Origin: an uncultured Eubacteriales bacterium
GTDB taxonomy: Bacteria > Bacillota > Clostridia > Oscillospirales > UBA644
Assembly: GCA_959604355.1 (NCBI GenBank)
Contig: CAUHAO010000023.1
Coordinates: forward strand, 1 to 27,306
Direction: 5' to 3'
DNA: 27,306 bases
Below the pieces are notes generated by a model. The model searched no databases and had not been told where the DNA came from. It worked only from the letters and a program-made list of their open reading frames with translations. Positions 22,403 through 27,306 of this stretch are shown piece after piece; the stretch's first letter is position 1; each line of letters starts with the position of its first letter. The position numbers were made by a program, and so were the translations under genes.

Positions 22403-23364
22403 GAATTGATCTCGGCACAGTAAACACGCTTATTTATAATAAGAACAGAGGTATCGTTCTCAACGAGCCGACGGTCATCGCCACGGAAACGTATTCCGGA
22501 CGCGTGATCGCACTCGGTGAGAAAGCCCGTGCTATGCTCGGACGTACTCCGGATACCGTGACAGCGGCGATGCCCGTGCAGAAAGGCGTTATTGCTGACT
22601 ATGACAAAACGTGCGCGATGCTGCGTGAATATGTGGCACGCACAAAGAAACGTATAGCGCCGATAAACGCGATCGTCACCGTTCCGTACACGTCCACGGA
22701 AGTGGAACGCCGTGCGGTCGAGGGTGCGGTATACGCGGCACACGCACGCAAGGTGATTTTGCTTGACAAGCCGATAGCCGCGGCGATAGGATGCGGCTTG
22801 CCCGTGTTTGAAGCAAGCGGGCACATGGTCGTGGACATGGGCGGCGGCTCGACGGAGATATCGGTCGTGTCGATGGGCGGAATAGTCGCCCAGACTACGC
22901 TTGATGACTGCGGCCTGCAGATGGACAGGGAAATAGTGAACTATGTCAAGTTCAATTACGGCGTTGTGATCGGAGATCTTGTCGCGGAGGAACTCAAGAT
23001 ACGTTTGGGTTCGGCGGTCGATAAGGAAATTCCCGACTTCATGACCGTAAGCGGAATAAGCCCGGGAGAACGTCTGCCGATGACCGTAACCGTGTCATCG
23101 GACGATATACGCGCGGCGATAGGGCCGCAGGTGCAGAACATCGTTGACGGGCTGAGAAATACCATGGAGCATCTCAATCCGGAGCTTGCGTCGGATATAA
23201 TGCAGAACGGCATTGCTCTTTGCGGCGGTGTGTCGCAGATGCCGGGCTGGGTCGAGCTCATTCAGCGAGAAACGGGCGTGCATACGGAAATTGTGGTAAA
23301 TCCGATGGAGACTGTCGCAGTAGGCGCGGGCAGGGCTCTTGATATGATAGACAGGCTTAAATAG
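22384..23364 (+). CDS. mreB: Rod shape-determining actin-like protein MreB
   Basis: MreB forms membrane-associated actin-like filaments that guide the elongation machinery for the side wall. From GTG 22384 the protein has 326 residues. Motifs of the actin fold are visible: phosphate 1 (DIGIDLGTVNTLIY), a PVQKGVIADY connector, the VPYTSTEVERRAV segment, phosphate 2 (VDMGGGSTEISVV), and a late adenosine-type CGGVSQMPG block. Length is close to the family norm (330-345). It could in principle be the paralogue Mbl, but the following mreC and mreD argue for MreB. It overlaps maf by 19 bases. Confidence 0.93.
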   Translation: MGANDIGIDLGTVNTLIYNKNRGIVLNEPTVIATETYSGRVIALGEKARAMLGRTPDTVTAAMPVQKGVIADYDKTCAMLREYVARTKKRIAPINAIVTVPYTSTEVERRAVEGAVYAAHARKVILLDKPIAAAIGCGLPVFEASGHMVVDMGGGSTEISVVSMGGIVAQTTLDDCGLQMDREIVNYVKFNYGVVIGDLVAEELKIRLGSAVDKEIPDFMTVSGISPGERLPMTVTVSSDDIRAAIGPQVQNIVDGLRNTMEHLNPELASDIMQNGIALCGGVSQMPGWVELIQRETGVHTEIVVNPMETVAVGAGRALDMIDRLK

Positions 23365-23414
23365 GTATCGACGGTCTGAGCAATACCGAACCGTAAAAGA
23401 AAGGAGAAAATGAC

Positions 23415-24251
23415 ATGGAACGCAAAAACGGCGGAAAATTTTTAGTTGTGGTGATTTTCATAGCGCTTTTTCTCCTCGGTTTCGGACTCAATCTGATTTT
23501 TGACGGCGGCGTGATGCCGCACCGGGAGATCGTCAATCTCATAGCGACTCCTTTCCGCGCCGCGGGAAATTGGATAAAGAACGGTGTTACCGGATTTTTC
23601 GGCGCTTTTTCCGAGCATGATGCGCTCGTGCGTGAAAATGAGGAGCTTCGCAAAAAAATATCGGAACTTCAGGCTCAGCTTGACGAAACATACGCTCTGC
23701 GTATAGAAAACGAGCGTCTTGCGGCGCTGGCGGGAATTCGCGCGCGGAACGACGAACTCGAATTCATCGCCGCCGATATAGTGTCACTGAATACATCGGG
23801 CTGGCGCTCGTCATTCACAATAAACAAGGGCACGGCCGACGGCATAAAGAAAAAAGACGTTGTCGTCTGCGCGGAAGGTCTTGTAGGAAAAATAAGCGAG
23901 GTCGGGCTTTATTCCGCAACTGTCGTGACTGTCATCGACCCTCAGATTGCAGTCGGTGCGGTCGTTGTTTCGACGGGTGATGCCGCGATGACGGAGGGCT
24001 CTGCAGCGCTCAAAGCAAAAGGACTCTGCAAACTTGCATATTTGCCCATGGATGCCGTGATCGTTCGCGGTGACACGGTGCGTACGTCGGGCCTCGGAGG
24101 GCTTTACCCCGAAGGGCTTCTTATCGGGACGGTAAAGGATATCGTCGTCGAGGGGAACGGGCTTACGCAGTACGCGATAATAGAGCCCGCGGCGGACTTC
24201 GGGTCGCTCAGACGGGTGTACGTCATTTCCGATTTTGACGCGGAGGGCTGA
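23415..24251 (+). CDS. mreC: Rod shape-determining protein MreC
   Basis: MreC is a membrane-anchored, extracytoplasmic scaffold that links MreB filaments to the PBP2/RodA synthase. The 278-residue protein has one N-terminal transmembrane helix (about 9-28), a coiled coil rich in Glu, Leu and Arg (about 70-105), and then the two beta-barrel domains with typical blocks GTADGIKKKDVVV and TSGLGGLYPEGLLIGTV (near 215-230). Length is typical. It lies 50 bases after mreB, with a GAAAGGAG SD 9 bases before the ATG, and 2 bases before mreD. Confidence 0.95.
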   Translation: MERKNGGKFLVVVIFIALFLLGFGLNLIFDGGVMPHREIVNLIATPFRAAGNWIKNGVTGFFGAFSEHDALVRENEELRKKISELQAQLDETYALRIENERLAALAGIRARNDELEFIAADIVSLNTSGWRSSFTINKGTADGIKKKDVVVCAEGLVGKISEVGLYSATVVTVIDPQIAVGAVVVSTGDAAMTEGSAALKAKGLCKLAYLPMDAVIVRGDTVRTSGLGGLYPEGLLIGTVKDIVVEGNGLTQYAIIEPAADFGSLRRVYVISDFDAEG

Positions 24252-24253
24252 CA

Positions 24254-24757
24254 ATGAAGAGACGTATTTTCGCGTGGAGCGTCACTATGCTTGTGCTTTG
24301 GTTGCTTCAGACTGTTTTTTGTCCCGTCACCGTTTTCGGCGTCGGGCCCGAATATGTGCTTTGCGGCGTGGTGATGCTGGGGGTGACCGAGGACGAGAAA
24401 TTCGCTTCGGTTTACGGCTTTATTTTCGGTCTTCTGACGGATCTCGCACTTACGGGAGGTTTCGGCTCGAAGGCGCTGTTTTTTGCGCTTACGGGATATC
24501 TTGTCGGCAGGCTTTGCAGCGAGGATTTCTCAAGAAGTATAATGAGTGCGGCTCTTTTTACCGCAGTACCGTTCGTCGCGGGTGAATTCATTTCTTTCCT
24601 TGCCAATTCCAGGTACGTAAGCGTTGCCGACGCGCTGTTGTATATTTTTCTGCCGAAAATCCTGCTCACGGTACCCGTTACCGTTGCGGCGTATTTTATT
24701 TTCAGAGGCATAAAGAAATTCACGATAAAACGGGAGGGGTTGAGCGGAACGTGGTAA
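24254..24757 (+). CDS. mreD: Rod shape-determining membrane protein MreD
   Basis: MreD is a small polytopic membrane protein of the elongasome. The 167-residue protein has five or so hydrophobic segments and the FGLLTDLAL segment characteristic of the family, followed by a short charged C-terminus. Sequence conservation in MreD is low, so the call rests largely on size, membrane character and position between mreC and the PBP gene. The start ATG at 24254 has GGAGG a few bases upstream, inside mreC. It overlaps the PBP gene by 7 bases. Confidence 0.9.
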   Translation: MKRRIFAWSVTMLVLWLLQTVFCPVTVFGVGPEYVLCGVVMLGVTEDEKFASVYGFIFGLLTDLALTGGFGSKALFFALTGYLVGRLCSEDFSRSIMSAALFTAVPFVAGEFISFLANSRYVSVADALLYIFLPKILLTVPVTVAAYFIFRGIKKFTIKREGLSGTW

Positions 24758-26787
24758 ACAACCGTATACGTATAATCGCGGTGTTTTTGCTGTTTGTCGC
24801 GGTGTGCGCCGTGTTTTTCGTGCGCATGGGCTCTTTGCAGCTCTCCCAAGGCGATGAGTATCTGAAAAAATCCCAGAACAGCGTGGTTACGAAGACGACT
24901 GTCAAGGCGGCGCGCGGCGCTATACTCGACAGATATTGCCGTACCATTGCTTCCAGCACCGAGGCGATGACGGTGCAGTTCAACAAAACGCTCATTTCCG
25001 ACCTCAACGCTACTGTTGCGCGTGTGATCGATGTATTCGAGGCGGCGGGCGAGGAATATATCGACACTTTTCCGATAACAGAGACAGAACCATACATATA
25101 TAAAATATCGTATCTTGAAAGCGCGTCTGCTGTTGCGTCTTTCAATAAATTTCTTTCCGCAAGGAAAATAGCGACGGATATGTCCGCTGCCGACACGCTC
25201 AAAGCGCTTATAAAGTATTATAAACTCACGTCATACGACTTCGCGGTCGCCGCAAAGGTTGCAGCGGTGAGATATGAGATGGATATCCGCTCCTCAGCGT
25301 CGTTTTTCACGTTTGCCACGGATGTCGGCATCGAAGCGGCAACGATGATCAAGGAAAACAGCGACGAAATCCCGGGCGTTTACATCGAGGTCGAGCCTGT
25401 GCGAGTTTATTCCAATGAGTATTTTGCGTCGCACGTTATCGGGCATTTGGGACGGATTTATGCCGAAGAATACGAGACGCTGAAAAATTCGGGATACACG
25501 GTCGATGATTATATCGGCAAAGAGGGCATAGAAAAAATAGCGGAAGAGTATCTGCGCGGCACCAACGGCGTGCGATACGCGGTGCGCGATGTGACAGGCT
25601 CTGTCGTCGAGATAATTGAGAACGAAGACTCTGTCTCTCCCAAAGCGGGGTATGATGTTATTACGACGCTCGACACGGATATGCAGATAATAACAGAGGA
25701 AAGCCTCGAAAAAATAATTTACAAGATCCGCGAGCTCAATGGCGAGGACTCCGCGTCGTCGGGAGCGGCGATATTCATGGATATCGACACGGCGGAAATA
25801 CTTTCGACAGCATCGTGGCCGACGTTCAATATCGCCACATACAATAAGGATTTCGCGACACTTTCGCAAGACCCGTCAAGCCCATATGTAAATCGCGCGA
25901 TATCGGGTCTTTTCATGCCGGGTTCTACGTTCAAGATGGTCACGGCGGTCGCAGGTCTCGAAGAGGGTCTTATAACGCCTCAGACGATATATACCTGCAC
26001 GGGTAAATACAATTATTACGAGAATTATTCATATGCCTGCTATGCGTCGACGGCACACGGAGCGATGGACGTCAAAACGGCGCTCGCGAAGTCCTGCAAC
26101 GTGTTCTTTTTCGATCTCGGCAGACGGCTTACTATAGACAAACTCAGTTCTTACGGCGCAAAGTTCGGCTTCGGCTCGAAAACGGGCATAGATCTACTGG
26201 GTGAAAATGCGGGCACGCTTGCAAGCCGCGAATACCGAGAAAACATACTCGGCGGGATGTGGCAGCTCGGCGACACCCTCATTGCGGCGATAGGTCAGAC
26301 GGATAACACCGCTACACCGCTGCAACTGGTGAATTATGTCGCGACCATAGCCAACGGCGGGACGCGCAGAGTGCCGCATGTAATCAAGTCGGTTATGGAC
26401 AGTGAAACGGGCGAAGTGATAAAGGAAACAGTTCCCGAAGTCGCGGAAGAACTCGATATTTCACCCGAGACGGTCGCCACGGTGCTTGAAGGTATGCGCA
26501 TGGCGGCGGAAAAGGGCGGTACGGTTTATAACGGCTTCAAGGATTTTGACATTCCCGTCGCCGTAAAGACCGGTACGGCGGAGAAATCCGGAGAAATCCC
26601 CACGTCACTCATGGTCGGTGTCGCTCCCGCGAATGACCCGAAGGTCGCTTTTGTCGTCGTCATAGAAAACGGCGGTCTGAATGTTTCGTCGCTAAATGCG
26701 GAACTGGTAAAGGATGTTCTTTCGTATTATTTCTCCGATAAGGCGGATCCGGACAGGATAAACGCAATGTCGGAACTGCTTAACTGA
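24751..26787 (+). CDS. mrdA: Class B penicillin-binding protein (PBP2 type) transpeptidase
   Basis: A class B PBP that crosslinks peptidoglycan during elongation; position after mreBCD points to the PBP2/MrdA role with a RodA-type partner. The 678-residue protein has an N-terminal signal anchor (about 7-26), a pedestal region starting ARGAILDRYCRTIA (about 54-68) and a transpeptidase domain with all three catalytic motifs: S392-T-F-K395, S448-C-N450 and K606-T-G608. An acidic insertion of roughly 85 residues (about 85-170) lies in the pedestal, larger than in E. coli PBP2. The GTG start at 24751 has GGGAGGGG about 10 bases upstream. No PASTA domain is present. Confidence 0.92.
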   Translation: MVNNRIRIIAVFLLFVAVCAVFFVRMGSLQLSQGDEYLKKSQNSVVTKTTVKAARGAILDRYCRTIASSTEAMTVQFNKTLISDLNATVARVIDVFEAAGEEYIDTFPITETEPYIYKISYLESASAVASFNKFLSARKIATDMSAADTLKALIKYYKLTSYDFAVAAKVAAVRYEMDIRSSASFFTFATDVGIEAATMIKENSDEIPGVYIEVEPVRVYSNEYFASHVIGHLGRIYAEEYETLKNSGYTVDDYIGKEGIEKIAEEYLRGTNGVRYAVRDVTGSVVEIIENEDSVSPKAGYDVITTLDTDMQIITEESLEKIIYKIRELNGEDSASSGAAIFMDIDTAEILSTASWPTFNIATYNKDFATLSQDPSSPYVNRAISGLFMPGSTFKMVTAVAGLEEGLITPQTIYTCTGKYNYYENYSYACYASTAHGAMDVKTALAKSCNVFFFDLGRRLTIDKLSSYGAKFGFGSKTGIDLLGENAGTLASREYRENILGGMWQLGDTLIAAIGQTDNTATPLQLVNYVATIANGGTRRVPHVIKSVMDSETGEVIKETVPEVAEELDISPETVATVLEGMRMAAEKGGTVYNGFKDFDIPVAVKTGTAEKSGEIPTSLMVGVAPANDPKVAFVVVIENGGLNVSSLNAELVKDVLSYYFSDKADPDRINAMSELLN

Positions 26788-26833
26788 TCCGGACTTAACA
26801 TACTTATTTATAACATATGAAAGGATCTGTGAC

Positions 26834-27306
26834 ATGGGTAAAGTAGTCGCTGTTGCTTCCGGAAAGGGAGGCGTCGGAAAAACTACGGTTACGGCAAACG
26901 TCGCCGCGAGTCTTGACAGTATGGGCAAAAAAGTTTTATTGCTCGACGCGGACCTTAATCTTCGCAATCTTGATCTAATTCTCGGCGTGCGCGAAAAGGT
27001 GATTTTCGATATCGACGATATATATTCTGCGAGAACGGATTTCGGCACGGCGGCTCTCGTTCACCCTCTGCATCCGGGGCTTACGGTAATTTCAGCCCCC
27101 CTTACGCCTCCCGATGACGCGGCGGCTCTTGGCTCGTTTCTCGGTGCGCTGGCAATGAAAGCGGCGCCCGATTACGACTTTGTTTTCATTGACATGCCGT
27201 CGGGTATAGGCGATATTTTTTCTCATGTTCTGCGTGCCGGTATGCGCGGCATAGTCGTTGCGACTCCCGACCGCACGTCTGTGTGCGATGCGGAAAAAGC
27301 GGCTGC
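26834..27306 (+). CDS. minD: Septum site-determining ATPase MinD, 3' end cut by the window
   Basis: MinD is a membrane-binding ParA-type ATPase that positions the division site, usually with MinC. The visible 157 residues contain the deviant Walker A motif SGKGGVGKTT (near 9-18), the DADLNLRNLDLILG segment with switch I (near 41-54) and a Walker B-like FIDMPSGI, where most MinD proteins have D-C/S-P-A-G-I. The C-terminal amphipathic membrane helix lies beyond the window. GAAAGGA 8 bases upstream of the ATG supports the start. It follows the PBP gene by 46 bases. No minC is found between mreD and minD, unlike Bacillus. A related ParA-like protein is a weaker alternative. Confidence 0.85.
   Translation, partial: MGKVVAVASGKGGVGKTTVTANVAASLDSMGKKVLLLDADLNLRNLDLILGVREKVIFDIDDIYSARTDFGTAALVHPLHPGLTVISAPLTPPDDAAALGSFLGALAMKAAPDYDFVFIDMPSGIGDIFSHVLRAGMRGIVVATPDRTSVCDAEKAA

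Noticed and set aside
23365..23414. Possible terminator between mreB and mreC
   Set aside because: Only overlapping 5-base inverted repeats (GGTAT/ATACC, ACGGT/ACCGT) with long loops and no T tract.
26788..26833. Promoter in front of minD
   Set aside because: A TATAAC is present near 26809, but no -35 lies at a suitable distance, so co-transcription with the PBP gene is simpler.

Overview
The window reads as a chromosomal housekeeping segment of an anaerobic Bacillota, most likely class Clostridia (Eubacteriales). The evidence is the canonical Rnf complex order C-D-G-E-A-B, Bacillus-type neighbourhoods (holB-ricT-trmN6-rsmI; maf-mreBCD-minD), WalJ, ZapA and a LysM-G5-M23 wall hydrolase, purine-rich Shine-Dalgarno (SD) sites and sigma-A type promoters. 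No rRNA, tRNA, insertion sequence, prophage, CRISPR array or defence locus was seen. Assignments come from reading motifs and not from database searches.

Layout. 1-498: a leftward promoter and two small hairpins at the edge, a mostly empty stretch, then a promoter for a YigZ/IMPACT protein (499-1125) with its own terminator. 1191-6573: a possible 41-residue leader ORF and rnfCDGEAB, encoding the ion-pumping ferredoxin:NAD+ oxidoreductase. A previously hidden 52-residue membrane ORF (6551-6709) links rnfB to holB, followed by ricT. A monocistronic 2[4Fe-4S] ferredoxin (8670-8843), with its own promoter and terminator, sits where yabA lies in Bacillus subtilis. trmN6 and rsmI follow. 10541-14663: an M23 peptidase, murA and walJ, ending in a tandem-repeat array and a strong terminator. 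A cytidylate-kinase-like gene (14660-15310) is the only supported minus-strand gene and has a consensus promoter.

15517-27306: a long co-directional run, zapA, U32 peptidase, dut, rlmB, a degenerate P-type ATPase-like membrane protein, yebC, maf, mreB, mreC, mreD, a class B penicillin-binding protein (PBP) and the 5' part of minD. Gaps are mostly under 50 bases and several genes overlap, so this may be one or a few transcripts serving cell division, elongation, wall synthesis and nucleotide hygiene.

The genes combine an energy module (Rnf plus a stand-alone ferredoxin able to supply it), RNA modification (TrmN6, RsmI, RlmB, probably the U32 protein) and cell-envelope growth (MurA, M23, WalJ, ZapA, MreBCD, PBP2, MinD). 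I found no clear new multi-gene system. The best leads are the P-type ATPase-like protein that has lost its catalytic motifs (19407-21059), the hidden membrane ORF after rnfB, and the nested tandem repeats after walJ.
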